Part shown: positions 1 through 12,322 of the stretch, one piece after another
How the letters are laid out: every line of letters starts with the position of its first letter
How positions within the stretch are numbered: position 1 is the first letter of the stretch
From: Lineus longissimus
Taxonomy: Eukaryota > Nemertea > Pilidiophora > Heteronemertea > Lineidae
Assembly: GCF_910592395.1 (NCBI RefSeq)
Contig: NC_088324.1
Coordinates: 310,001-374,000 of the forward strand
DNA length: 64,000 nt
Direction: 5' to 3'
Program-made: the position numbers and the translations under genes
Notes under the pieces: generated by a model
Database searches by the model: none
What the model saw: only the letters and a program-made list of their open reading frames with translations
Told to the model about the DNA's origin: nothing

Positions 1-710
1 GTCAGGTCGTAAAACTCAATGTCAGTTATATCAAGAAACCTTCACAGTGTGATCCTCAAAGATGGACATAGAGCGTATAACATTTTGACTTTCACCTAAT
101 TGCCAAGGTGAGAAAGGTCAAACTCTGAAATTCCACTGAAATCGACACATTTAACTACTATTTGTCTGAGATTCTTCAACTTTTATATGGAGACACATAT
201 TGGGCATCTGTACAAGTTGACTCAATTTAGGTCAATTGTGACCTAGTTTATCAAGTTCAAAGAGGTCAAACTCTAAAAGTGTCATTGACAGTGCCACATT
301 TGTCATATCAAACAGTCAATTTAACCTCCATATGTCATTTCATCTGCAACTGAATTATTCCCAGGTGAGCACAATATCCCCAGGACGTTTCATTTCCTTT
401 TTTGCTTTTTGGAGAAGTCACAGACGGCGCTGCTGGAAGCAATTTTTTGTATAAAAATCAAACATATGTCGTATTCATGTTCATGATGTCTTCATGTCAG
501 ATGAGACTGCATGGATTTTCAGATTTAAAACAAGCACAATTTTTTCAAAACAATTTATTTTCATGAGGCAATACATCTCAAGTAGATCAGTTGCCCTCAA
601 AATCATTCACATTGGACATTACAACTTTTGACAAGGAAAACAAAACTTGGCAGAAAACAATGCTTGTCGACTGATTGCTGATTGATTAACACAGTGGCAC
701 AGTTGACATA
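1..710. other. non-coding stretch downstream of LACTB
   Basis: No credible coding region is visible. Two diverged segments (about 108-150 and 255-300) share a pattern around GGTCAAACTCT followed by CACATTT, so this looks like old repeat sequence. Confidence 0.5.
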
Positions 711-1139
711 AGTCGTAGTTCCACCTATCATAAAACCTAGTGTTTTTTCAAAACCCGTGTCTTCGCCGTGTGTCAAAAAACCCGGGGCGCACTTACACCT
801 ATCAGTTGTGTTAGATAATGGTTAATAGCCCCGGTGACAGGTGCGCTGTAGGTAGGGAGCTCTCCTGTGTTTCTTTCCCGTTGGAGGGGGCGCAATACCG
901 AGGCAACTAAACCGCGCCATCTGTCGCCGGATCTTAGAACTTGCAATTGCCGTGTCTATTCAGATTCCACCTATAAAAAAACCCGTGTTAAACACGGGTC
1001 TAAATTAGCCCCCGATTAGCCCCATCGAGCTCGATGGGGCTAATAGACACGGGGATTTGACACACGGGTCTATTTAGACACGGCAATTCATAGGTGTAAG
1101 CGCAAAAGACACGGGGATTTGATAGGTGGAAGTACGACT
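711..1139. mobile_element. MITE-like element, copy 1
   Basis: The 20-bp ends (711-730 and 1120-1139) are inverted copies with one mismatch and contain CCACCTATCA. A perfect 30-bp palindrome (1015-1044) centred on GAGCTC lies inside, along with several shorter inverted copies of ACACGGG-type motifs. A second copy lies at 9029-9468 inside LACTB intron 1. There is no coding capacity, so this is a non-autonomous terminal-inverted-repeat element. No clear target duplication was found. Confidence 0.75.
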
Positions 1140-1210
1140 ACAGAAGTGTTAAGTTACAGGAGTGAGTGATGAGTGGTCAAATTAAACCTCCCTGCAATGT
1201 GACTCACTTT

Positions 1211-1216
1211 TTTATT
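1211..1216 (-). promoter_or_regulatory. LACTB: probable LACTB polyadenylation signal
   Basis: AATAAA on the minus strand, about 135 bp downstream of the LACTB stop codon. This is a typical position for the cleavage signal of a last exon. Confidence 0.5.
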
Positions 1217-1350
1217 GGTGTCATGGTATGCGTGATTTTGCCAGGCAGTGACATCAACCTGCATGCCTGCGTGCTTAACAAACAAGGTGACTAGAAATAA
1301 GTTGTTCACGCTAATTTTGGTGTGCGACATGAAAATTGGCATGGAAGAAG

Positions 1351-4300
1351 TTACTTGCCTTGAATCGGCATGGGAACATCTTCAAATAAAGCAGCTATCT
1401 CCATGGCAACCTTAGCAAGTCCAACACTACTCAGATTTGTTATTATACCAACAACCACACCACTAGGGGGCACTGTTTGACTGCCTTCACCCTCACGTGG
1501 AAGGATAACCAAGGCACTGGACGCGCCAACAGCTTCACCTGTATGTGAGATATAGAAACGCTGCTCCTGACAACAACCATTCGTCTTCTTCTCAGGAACA
1601 ACAGCCCAGCCTAAAGCAAAGTGACCATTCTTATCCCATGAGCACTTGGCCTTCTCATTCACGTCCCAAGTCTTTACTATAGTCTGCCGACTTAAATATC
1701 CTGGAAGGCCTTTTGCTTTGATTATGTCTTTTTCATGATTTACAACCAACTCCTCTGATTTATTAGACATATGAATTCCGGTAGACAGCTCAGAAGAAAA
1801 GTTGTTTGGATGCCATTGGTAACTGTATAAAATAACATTGCCAAACTTTAACAAGTCTCCAACAGTTGAAAGTAATCCACCTCCAGCCCACTTGTAAGAG
1901 TTGTCCACGTATGGTGTATTCATTATTTTACCTTTATTGTTCCTTTCATAAAACCTGAAAAAAGACAATCAGTTCATTATTGAAAAAGTTTAATGTAGGC
2001 TTTATTCGGGAGCTTTTGGAGATAAAAGTGAAAGGAGACAATCTTGGTAATGATTGCGTGCAGCACTTGCATACATATCATGTATACCATGATGACAGTC
2101 TAGAGCTTCTACACGGTAAGTGCTTGAATACTGGGTCATGTGGGCAAAGGAATTGAATTCTGAGCCTCAATCAGGGGCCAGTAAGGGTTTAAAACAATGT
2201 AGAGGGTATAACTAGAAGAGGGAGCATAAAGAAATTTATAGAGGAACTTCTGTGAATTCATTCTCCTTCAACTTTAACCCTTCATGGACATTATTTACCA
2301 CCATCCTGAGCCTTGATTCAGAGGGCTGTGATGTGACCTTATACCAGAAGAATCTACAGTGAAGCCTGGTAAAGATTTTCTTCCGAAAATAGATGTAGAC
2401 TGGCACCCCCAAAGGGGGAGGGGCAAGGTACGAACGACCCCCTTTTGGAAAGAAGTCATTGAAATTTGGAGAAGAACAACTTGCCTTGATCTTCCATAAA
2501 TCAGCGGCTCGTTTTCATCTAGATACGTCCTCGTCATGCCAAGCTCTTTGAATAAACTACGCAGCATGTCCGGGAATTCCTTCTTAGTGGCGCCCTCTAA
2601 CACAGCACTAACAAGCGTCCAAGCATGAGTTGAGTAGAGGAACTCCGTGCCTGGAAATAAAAAGATAGTCCAGCTCATATTCATATGAACACGTCAAGCA
2701 AAACGTGTCTCCAATGAAATGGTCCAGGGACCATGTGCTCACCTGTTGTCCAAGGACACAAAGGAGAGAGATGTACCCATGGACAACATCATCTTTGATG
2801 TGTGGGTTCAGGGGTACATTTGTAACAAGATCTGTAGCGAATATAAAACGTGCCATTATTGCCGAACGTTGATCCTGACGGTACACTTTGACCTCTGTGA
2901 CCTTGAAAATACATCAAGTCAAGCATCCATATTATATAACACTTTAAATATTTCAGCCAGCTTTGACCATTATCAGAGGAGTTATCACACTTTTTGTGTT
3001 TTCGCATAACGCCCCTGGTAGCCAAATGAGGACTGGTATTAGGCGGCAATTCGGCACATAATTTCCCCTTACCTTAGGATTCATTTGTACTAAGTTTGGG
3101 GTCTGTAGCTAAAGCGGTAACACAACGTGCCTCTATTGTCGAATGGTGGTGCAATTTGATCTTTGTGACCTTGAAAAATAGGTCGAATCAAAAATCTGTA
3201 TGCCTTAAAAATGTCAGCGAGCTGTGACCATTATTATGGGAGACATAACACTTCTTGTGTTTTTGTCAAAAGACCCCTGTTGGCCAAACTGGAAATCATT
3301 AGGGGCTACGATTTGGTGTCCAAGTAGCGGTCACCCAGGGGTATGTGTGTACCAAGTTTAACTTCCGTAGCTTAAGGGGTTTAGAAACATGCCCCCATGT
3401 CTAAAGCCGGATGACGCGCTTTGACAAAGGGTCACAGGTGAGCCAAAACACACTGCACAGTCTCACTCATATTGATATCAACACCTCCATCATACAATAT
3501 CTCCCTGCCAAAACACACTGTACAGTCTCACTCATATTGACATCAACACCTCCATCATACAATATCTCCCTGCCAAAACACACTGCACAGTCTCACTCAT
3601 ATTGACATCAACACCTCCATCATACAATATCTCCCTGCCAAAACACACTGTACAGTCTCGCTCATATTGACATCAACACCTCCATCATACAATATCTCCC
3701 TGCCAAAACACACTGTACAGTCTCGCTCATATTGATATCAACACCTCCATCATACAATATCTCCCTGCCAAAACACACTGTACAGTCTCACTCATATTGA
3801 TATCAACACCTCCATCATACAATATCTCCCTGCCAAAACACACTGTACAGTCTCGCTCATATCAACAACACTGAAATTCTGAAACTCTAGGTTCTGCAAA
3901 AAGAGGGGACTAAGGTATTTCCATTGAAATACAGGGTGGATTGAGAGGTGACATTCGTTTGGAAGTTCCTATCTCAAACCTGCTTAAACCTAGGCCGTTT
4001 TCAAGACAAAAATGGTGTGGAGTCATCTGTTGGTGCAAGGGTGATATGAAGACATCAATGGAAAGGGCCTTGCTCCGTCTTTATCATACATCCAATGAAA
4101 TATTCATGGCATCATTAATTATCACATAAAAGCTGATTGTTTCAGGATTACCTTTTTATTGACCCACCCTCTATAACTCAAATTGATTATCTTTTCACAA
4201 AAACCAAGGTAAACACATTTTGATATACATGTCGATGTTACTTCCTGTTAAAGGGACACATCATCATGCTACCTCAGTTCAAAGCTAGGAGTGAGGAGCA

Positions 4301-7300
4301 AAGACACATCATCATGCTACCTCAGTTCAAAGCTAGGAGTGAGGAGCAAAGACACATCATCATGCTACCTCAGTTCAAAGCTAGGAGTGAGGAGCAAAGA
4401 CACATCATCATGCTACCTCAGTTCAAAGCTAGGAGTGAGGAGCAAAGACACATCATCATGCTACCTCAGTTCAAAGCTAGGAGTGAGGAGCAAAGACACA
4501 TCATCATGCTACCTCAGTTCAAAGCTAGGAGTGAGGAGCAAAGAAACATCATCATGCTACCTCAGTTCAAAGCTAGGAGTGTGGAGCAAAGACACATCAT
4601 CATGCTACCTCAGTACAAAGCTAGGAGTGAGGAGCAAAGACACATCATCATGCTACCTCAGTTCAAAGCTAGGAGTGAGGAGCAAAGACACATCATCATG
4701 CCACCTCAGTTCAAAGCTAGGAGTGAGGAGCAAAGACACATCATCATGCCACCTCAGTTCAAAGCTAGGAGTGTGGAGCAAAGACACATCATCATGCCAC
4801 CTCAGTTCAAAGCTAGGAGTGAGGAGCAAAGACACATCATCATGCTACCTCAGTTCAAAGCTAGGAGTGAGGAGCAAAGACACATCATCATGCTACCTCA
4901 GTTCAAAGCTAGGAGTGAGGAGCAAAGACACATCATCATGCCACCTCAGTTCAAAGCTAGGAGTGAGGAGCAAAGACACATCATCATGCTACCTCAGTAC
5001 AAAGCTAGGAGTGAGGAGCAAAGACACATCATCATGCTACCTCAGTTCAAAGCTAGGAGTGAGGAGCAAAGACACATCATCATGCTACCTCAGTTCAAAG
5101 CTAGGAGTGAGGAGCAAAGACACATCATCATGCTACCTCAGTTCAAAGCTAGGAGTGAGGAGCAAAGACACATCATCATGCCACCTCAGTTCAAAGCTAG
5201 GAGTGAGGAGCAAAGAAACATCATCATGCTACCTCAGTTCAAAGCTAGGAGTGAGGAGCAAAGACATTGCACTGCAAAAAACTTGGTATTATTTTTCCTC
5301 TCACCTGGCTTATGTATCAACTCATCATCTTTAAAGATCATCAAGGCATCCTTCACACTCGCATATTTCTCCTTCAGATTATACTCCTTTATCTTTAACT
5401 CATTCTCGTTCATGACCAACTTCTTGCCTTCTTTCTTCTCTCGTTCCTTTTCTTGCTTCTTCTTCTGAATCTCTTCAGCCGTCTCATAGTGTCTGATCCC
5501 GCTCACGTGTGACAATAGATGACGCGTTGTTATGGTAACCTGATACATGATGGAGACAATTTTACAGGGTGTGCCAACATAGTTGATAAACATGCCAAAT
5601 AATCACTGGAAGGAAACGTAAGGATCGTATCAAAATGATGTGATGAAAACATGGTGGTCAACGTAGACCACCGATCTCGATGGCCCAGTGGTCAACCTCT
5701 TGACTACCGGGCCGTTTGATATTAGAGACTTTCAGCAAAGTCTAATCTCCTACCCATATAACGTATCCCTATCAATAGCCTGTCACCTTAAGATGGAATG
5801 AATGCCCTTGCCTCGTGAATCAAACAATGCATATATCTGATCAATCGACGGGTGAACCGGATGTTATAGATGGATATCTTTTAAGATGACATCATTACCG
5901 TTGGCTCCGTTACTCGTATCTCAAGAGGGCATGACGTGTCATAACAATATCAACTTCCACGATCATTGTTGGTTTCACTAGGATACGAGGAGTTTTTCTC
6001 GCCTATCTCGTGACTTACAAGACATTTTAGAATAAAACTTGGGTACGATTTTGTTACAATGACAGTCGTACATCTTCGGTTAAAAGCAACATTATGTTAT
6101 CGAGAGAAATCTCACCAGAACGATGGTTTATCGCCACTTTTCTTCATGAAAACTATGTTGAAGAGATACGAGAGTGTGCGCACGTGATGTTTACAAATTA
6201 GCCTTGATGCCAGCAGATATCCATCTATATTGGCCGATATATGACATGTCATTTTGAATACGGACAAAGCCTTTTTGAGCTGATGTTTTGTGGGTTGTCC
6301 CAGATCATTTCTAGCATTATCCTGCAAGTAACTGGTTACCTTTTCCCCCTCAAAGGTTTTCTCTGGAAATTCCTTCACATATTCTTGAACCGGTTTATCA
6401 ATATCAAGTTGATTGTTCTCCATCAGCTTGGCAACTATCGTCATGGTGATAACTTTGGAGATGCTGGCTATCCTCATGACTGTCTCCGAGTTGCAGTGGA
6501 CACGATTCTCAACATCAGAATAGCCCGATCCTTCTTTCCAGACATGCTCACCATCAACACACACACCAACCACAATTCCTGGGGCACCAACCTCATCCTG
6601 AAAGAATACGATTCATTATTCAAATGTGCGGGATCAAGGGCTCAATATCAATCTCTTAGAACCTAGATGGTCATGACATATATACAGAACTATTTTACCA
6701 ATAATCTGTCCAAATGATACGACCAGACACTTCTTCCAGCAGGAGATTTTCTACTTCCACACAAGCAAATCAGTCATCAATTGGCACAGTTAAAAACACA
6801 TCGTGGAGATTCCACTTCCATACCCGGGTGGACATAACACTCAATTCAATCAATCAAGGAGATTCGTATAGGTAAAAAACTTCCTTGTTCCAATTCAATT
6901 CACATATTCTCAACTTGTTCACCCTCAACAACAAAGACCCACAGATACCTCTGCATTGGAGAGTGCCCTGTATTAATCATTTGCATGGAATAAGTGTTCA
7001 CTTCAATCAACATCAAACAGCTCTCAATGTTCTCAATTGTTCAAGTAACGGACATCGCTTGCCACATAATGGTGTTTTTTTAACCATTCATCACAGACAC
7101 AAACAACACCACGTGACCATCTATCACTTCACCATGTGCTCTTCTAAACTTAGCATATGCTGCCTCCTTGAAAAACTCTTGATCTAGCCACACCCACGCA
7201 CCCTACCTCCGATCTGAGACACCATGTGACTCAAAACCTTCAGTCTGAGACACCTCACACCCTACCTCCGATCTGAGACACAATGTGACTCAAAACCTTC

Positions 7301-10300
7301 AGTCTGAGACACCTCACACCCTACCTCCGATTTGAGACACCCTTCAGTCTGAGACACCAAGCACCCTACCTCCGATTTGAGACACCATGTGACTCAAAAC
7401 CTTCAGTCTGAGACACCAAGCACCCTACCTCCGATCTGAGACACAATGTGACTCAAAACCTTCAGTCTGAGACACCTCACACCCTACCTCCGATTTGAGA
7501 CACCATGTGACTCAAAACCTTTAGTCTGAGACACCAAGCACCCTACCCCGATCTGAGACACCATGTGACTCAAAACCTTCAGTCTGAGACACCAAGCACC
7601 ATACCTCCGATTTGAGACACAGTGTGATCCAAGACAACATGCACCCTACCTCGGATGTGAGACCACACCATTGGGCCCAAAACCTCTGATCTGTGGCACC
7701 ATGGGATCCAAAATCTCCGATCTGAGACACAATGCACCCCACCTCTGCTCTGGTGTGAGACACCATGTGATCCAATACTTCCGATCTGAGACACAATGCA
7801 CCCCACCTCTGCTCTGGTGTGAGACACCATGTGATCCAATACTTCCGATCTGAGACACCATGCACCCCACCTCTGATCTGAGACATCATGGGATCCAAAA
7901 CCTCTCATTGGAGGTACAACATGCCGCACCCTACCTCAGATGTGAGCCACCATTAATTGGGCCTAAAACCTCCGATTTGAGACACCATGCACCCTATCTA
8001 AATCGAATCCGTTTCAAAGCACTTCACCACCCCATGATAAGAATCGAACCCTTGACTTGCCCAAAGCCCTTCACCGACCGACTGAGGAGTAAATGAGTAA
8101 TGGAATCCATGACCAATCAAAGCACTATGTATCCCAGGTGCCAAGTGTCTACATGTATATAAGTTTGAAGAATCTTTGACAAGTGTTAATGTACCACCTT
8201 CAGCAAAATTTTAGAGTTTGACCTTTCTGACCTTGGAAACTAGGTTAAAATAGGTTAAAATAGTGTGACGTCACAAGGCTAGCCAATCAGCCCATTGTTT
8301 GTCAACCAATCATTTTCGCAATAAGCACCTCGCACTTCGTCCCTTTTGGAGACCAGGTATTGGTCTGAGTCGGTCTTACCCCTGACAGCAATATGTGTGG
8401 AGTCGACCAATAAAGATTAGATAAAACACAAGTAACATCAAATTTCTCAACAGTGTTATTTCATTGTTCTGTTGTTTGATAATTTGGATGGATGAGGAAA
8501 TGAATCTTGATGCTCTTTTTTCTTCACAGCAATTTTGACAATCTTAAGAAATGCGAGGTTTTTATACAAAATGGTGCTGTTGATACCAGCGGTTTACACA
8601 TGTTACACAATCGTGCAACATTGACATTTTCGCTAGGATATTATCTCCTAATGTGTTGCCCATCTGTCTGGAGTTAGCCGTCTTCTAAATCAAGTTTGCT
8701 TTGAAACGGTCTCCAAATAGACCGTATGCGAAATAAATTTTGTCCATTTTGAAAAGACCTTTTCACAGGCAACGTAAGTTTACCTCAACATGAAAGTCAT
8801 GTTTTAAATCAAATCACCACCAAAAGCATTCAAAATATCATGAACATTGGAAGACATGGACAATGATTCAAGTAAATTGCTTGAATAAGTTTGTATATTT
8901 TTACTTTTTGCCATGGTAAACAAACGTTGCCTGTGAAAAGGGTCGTTTCAAAATGGCCAAAGTTTGTTTTTGCAGGCCGTCTATTCATCTGGGATTTTAA
9001 CCAATCATTCATCAATCTATCGGTTTGGCTTCATAGTTCCACCTATCATAAAACCCAGTGTTTTTTCAAGACCAGTGTCTTCGCAGTGTGACTCAAAAAA
9101 CCCGGGGCGCACTTAAACCTATCAGTGATGTTAGATAATGGTTAATAGCCCCGGCGACAGGTGCGCTGTAAGTAGGGAGCTCTCCTGTGTTTCTTTCCCG
9201 TTGGAGGTGAATTTCACATGCGCAATACCGAGGCAACTACACCGCGCCATCTGTCGCCGGATCTTAGAACTTGCAATTGCCGTGTCTACTCAGATTCCAC
9301 CTATCAAAAACCGTGTTGAACACGGGTCTAAATTAGCCCCCGATTAGCCCCATCGAGCTCGATGGGGCTAATAGACACAGGGATTTGACACACAGGTCCA
9401 TTAAGACACGGCAATTCATAGGTGTAAGCGCAAAAGACACGGGGATTTGATAGGTGGAAGTACGACTTATGTTTTTCACCAACCGCTAAGGGCAGGCTAC
9501 AATTAGTTTTGTTAACATGGTAGTGTTTTAAAAGCAATGCATATTATGGTTTAAGCGCATGCACTCTGTGTTTATTATCTATTCCATACGAATAGTGAAT
9601 TTGGCAGTAATGGCCAATGCCGAGTTAAAGATTCATGCACTTGATTGGGAACAACGTTTACGAGGACATTGCATTACGTCACGTCACAGTAATGTAAGAC
9701 CGTCAGAGCTGCAATGCATCGTGACGTGACAACGGCCAACACTATGTAAACGTTGTTCCCAATCAAGTACATGAATCTATAGTTAAGATGAAAAAGGAAA
9801 CCTTCTCTGAATTATTTTTTCTTTTATCGTCTTAAGTTTTGAGACTACCATGGCCTGACTTAGAGTAGACCACATTCAAAAGCCGGTTAGCAGTCAGATA
9901 CAAGTAGGCAAATACAAGTGCATGCACTGTCATGTCAGAATGATCCACTGTCAAGATTTGCTGTTACCGACTGGCCGACTTTCTAATGTGGTATATTAGT
10001 AGAGAACGACAGGGGACTCACCTTCACTCTTTGGATAATGTCTCTACTCTCTTGTATTGCATTTTCAAGTGTTCTTCTCTTCCGTGAGACGTTCACCTGG
10101 TCCCCCTGTCCCAACACTGTATCTTTGCGCAGCCAGGCAAAAGCCCCAACACAACCACACAGCACAAGAGGTGCAGAAATGTACACCAGTGAATTCCACT
10201 TCCTGGATCGGAACTTTTGACCTCCATTATTTTCACAATAAGCCCTTTTTGGGAAGATTTTGGCACACTGAACTCTTGGAAATAATAGAACCTTTGATGC

Positions 10301-10330
10301 AGATCGTAATGATATAAAATTCCAGTGCAT
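1351..10330 (-). CDS. LACTB: LACTB, mitochondrial serine beta-lactamase-like protein (5 exons, complete)
   Basis: Exons on the minus strand: 10330-10022, 6597-6340, 5539-5305, 2650-2485 and 1954-1351 (with stop). They join in frame to 523 codons; the human protein is 547 aa. The family is a class C beta-lactamase/PBP-like serine protease that forms filaments in the mitochondrial intermembrane space. The N-terminus is basic and a hydrophobic segment lies near residues 46-67, fitting mitochondrial import. The conserved DEVGAPGIVVGV block opens exon 2. Catalytic S148-x-x-K151 (SISK), a YST motif at 273-275 and H460-T-G (the KTG equivalent) are all present. A charged insert follows the GIRHYE block, as in human. 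The start is the first ATG after an in-frame TGA 9 bases upstream. Intron 4 has a GC donor (AG|GCAAGT); the others are GT-AG. An AATAAA lies at 1216-1211, about 135 bp past the stop. The gene looks functional. Confidence 0.95.
2810..3400. repeat. diverged tandem repeat of about 265 bp in LACTB intron 3
   Basis: Related blocks start near 2811, 3079 and 3338. Each begins with a TTTGTA(C/A)-AAGTTT-CTGTAGC pattern; the first two continue to TGTGACCTTGAAAA and to a GACCATTAT core. The copies are old and differ by many substitutions. It is non-coding. Confidence 0.55.
3442..3870. repeat. 65-bp minisatellite (about 6.5 copies) in LACTB intron 3
   Basis: Units begin at 3442, 3507, 3572, 3637, 3702, 3767 and 3832 (partial), exactly 65 bp apart with only a few transitions between copies. 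Each unit holds CACACTG(C/T)ACAGTCTC and CAACACCTCCATCATAC. The period is not a multiple of three and there is no conserved reading frame. Confidence 0.95.
4261..5267. repeat. 48-bp minisatellite, 21 copies, next to LACTB exon 3
   Basis: Twenty-one near-identical 48-bp units with the core CTACCTCAGTTCAAAGC. The array ends 37 bp inside the intron from the exon 3 donor (exon edge at 5305). Because 48 is a multiple of three, several frames stay open for over 300 codons, but these repeat ORFs have no start context, no diverged flanks and no family resemblance. I read this as satellite DNA within intron 3. Confidence 0.95.
7195..7990. repeat. 59-bp minisatellite with shortened and diverged units in LACTB intron 1
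   Basis: Units of 59 bp contain CCCTACCTCCGATCTGAGAC and CTTCAGTCTGAGACACC. Some copies lack the middle part, giving shorter units. Beyond 7620 the units change to a related ATCTGAGACAC...CACCCCACCTCTG form. The GATCTGAGACAC motif is shared throughout. It is non-coding. Confidence 0.9.
7991..9028. other. LACTB intron 1, no gene seen
   Basis: Unique-looking intronic sequence. I see no exon, RNA gene or clear element between the 59-bp array and the second MITE copy. Confidence 0.5.
9029..9468. mobile_element. MITE-like element, copy 2 (LACTB intron 1)
   Basis: Aligns along its whole length with the element at 711-1139, with short indels and scattered mismatches. The same 30-bp perfect palindrome is at 9343-9372 and the same 3' end, GATAGGTGGAAGTACGACT, is present. 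The left end is slightly eroded. Two copies 8 kb apart, one intronic and one downstream of LACTB, show a mobile family rather than a gene part. Confidence 0.75.
9629..9778. mobile_element. 150-bp foldback element in LACTB intron 1
   Basis: Arms 9629-9660 and 9747-9778 are inverted copies with one mismatch (GATTGGGAACAACG type). Inside them are second-tier inverted motifs (ACGTCACGTCAC and GTGACGTGAC). Both sides show AGTTAA (9623-9628 and 9781-9786), a possible target duplication. Confidence 0.6.
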
Positions 10331-12322
10331 TTTATTTCATAAAGTATGTTTCGATTCTAAATTTCTTGCTATTTTATCAAATCCAGAATCAGCTGATGTA
10401 ATAAACGTCACCAGATCGTGTGTTGTTTCAAAGAGTGATGATGTAAACTACGTCATCGTACTTGTGGTTTGACCTGAATTTTTAGCAGTCTCCAAGCGTC
10501 GTTAACGGTGACCACAGCCGTCTAGTCTCACTCGATCTACTGTCTCTGCCACAGTTGGTTACCAAGCCGCTTTGAACAATGGGAACAATCGACGGCTATT
10601 CGAACCGGTGCATGGGGCCATTGTTTCCGGTCTTATTCGCACCGTCAGAAACACCGTTACGGTGAAAGGTACCGTATCGTGATGGTGCGAATAATACGGA
10701 GTGAATAAATAGATCGCACCGTGGTGACATGGGTGATGGTGGGAAAGGAAAGTAGGCCTAATTCATGATTGAGGTGGTGTTTGTTTGTGACGAGTGTTGG
10801 AAGTGCCTTTACTCCTGTCCGGGTGTGGGTAGGGTCCTTGACTTCCAGCCAGGCCAGCCGGCCCTGTCACGGTACAAATAGCCACGGCCTTTCCAATTTC
10901 ACCAGTTTTATCTATGTACTATGAGCCGTACTGTGGACCATCCTGTGGACGGGTACTAATTTCCTTGTGGACGGGCATTCCAATTTGGGAAGTGGTGTCA
11001 GTGATTTCCTGCGGCTTACTGGACTTTGCGCAATATTTCGCCAAAAAAGTATTCTACGCAACGGTCCCTTAGTGACTTTTCCTATTCATAATACACAGCC
11101 TGTCCATCCTAGATCGTGGTTACATGGGGAGTAATCGTTGTAAAATTAGGTCAACGCAAAGACAGTTAACCCGGGTACCACTACGATGCGAACAAGCCGT
11201 GTAAGTCATTATCAGCATTTTTTTCATTGAACATTTGCGGGTACAGCGTCACAGGGAGCAGCATTGAACGGTAAACAGGTTCACATCATATTCAGACAAC
11301 GGCTTGTAACGGCCATACAGAAAACGATTCGTATCAACAAAACTACGGGCCGTATCGTCTGTTTCATGTTTTTTTGCATTACGCCCCCTGGTGCCAAACA
11401 AAGAATAATTTTGAAACGAAATTTGGTGTGAATTTGTAAACAAAGTTTTAAGTCCAGACCTCAAGCGGTTACGGGTACACACTACATTTATTATCAAATT
11501 GCTTGCATTAAAAAGTTGAATTGGTCAAGTTTAGCGCCCCATAGATTTTTCCCAGACGTGCCGATGAAAGTCAATTTCCGGCAGATAATACAGCCCGGGG
11601 TTAGATCTTCAAACCATAGAAATTTTGTTGTGGGCTGACCGTGATAATTACCAGGCCGGGGGTCTGAAGTTTTGGGGGTCATTTTCGACCATATGTGACC
11701 GGTGAATCGACTTTTCAGCCAACGAGGGGTTAATTTGGCCATTGGGACCACAAAACTTAGGCTCCTAAACTGAAACATCGTCATCGTTTTCTTCTAATGG
11801 AAAGGAAATTCATGATTTTGATTTTTAAAAACACGTATTCATAATGGAAAACACATCCATACTGGTGACTGACGCCATGTATCGAACTAGACGTACCGGG
11901 GTAAAACATAATGGTCGCTCCCCCATTTCGCTCGTTTCGTTTCTTTTCGTTGCGCAAAGTCCATTCAGCCATTTCCTGCTGATGATGACGTCCAGGATGT
12001 ATGTACGACACAGCGGGTTCCATTGGTAATGTTTGGTGGTTCGAGTGATCTGAGGATGATTACTGGACAGCCTTTTCAAGAATGAGGCGGTGTGGTGGTA
12101 AGCCTGGGATGTGCAATGTGTTGAGGAATTCGACTGGGAAGTGGATTGCTTCTTCTGGGGTGAGAGTGGTGTCATATGAGTGGTAGAAGTGTTGTGTACA
12201 CATTTCACAATCCCAAGAGAACCATGTACAGTGTCCTCGCGGCCCCTTCGGAGAAATTCCCGGCTGCGACGGATTTCAACAGCCTGACGAAAACGGGGAA
12301 TCCCAATTTCACATTCCCCGGT
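10331..12322. other. LACTB upstream region and intergenic DNA
   Basis: This holds the LACTB promoter side (5' end above 10330) and then non-coding DNA. An imperfect inverted repeat near 10634-10697 has ATTCGCACC facing GGTGCGAAT. Open frames of up to 183 codons around 11.8-12.4 kb show no recognisable motif and no splice structure. I support no gene here. Confidence 0.4.

Noticed and set aside
4266-5468. 400- and 347-residue repeat proteins on the + strand
   Set aside because: The 48-bp satellite has a period divisible by three, so several frames stay open by construction. It lies in a LACTB intron.
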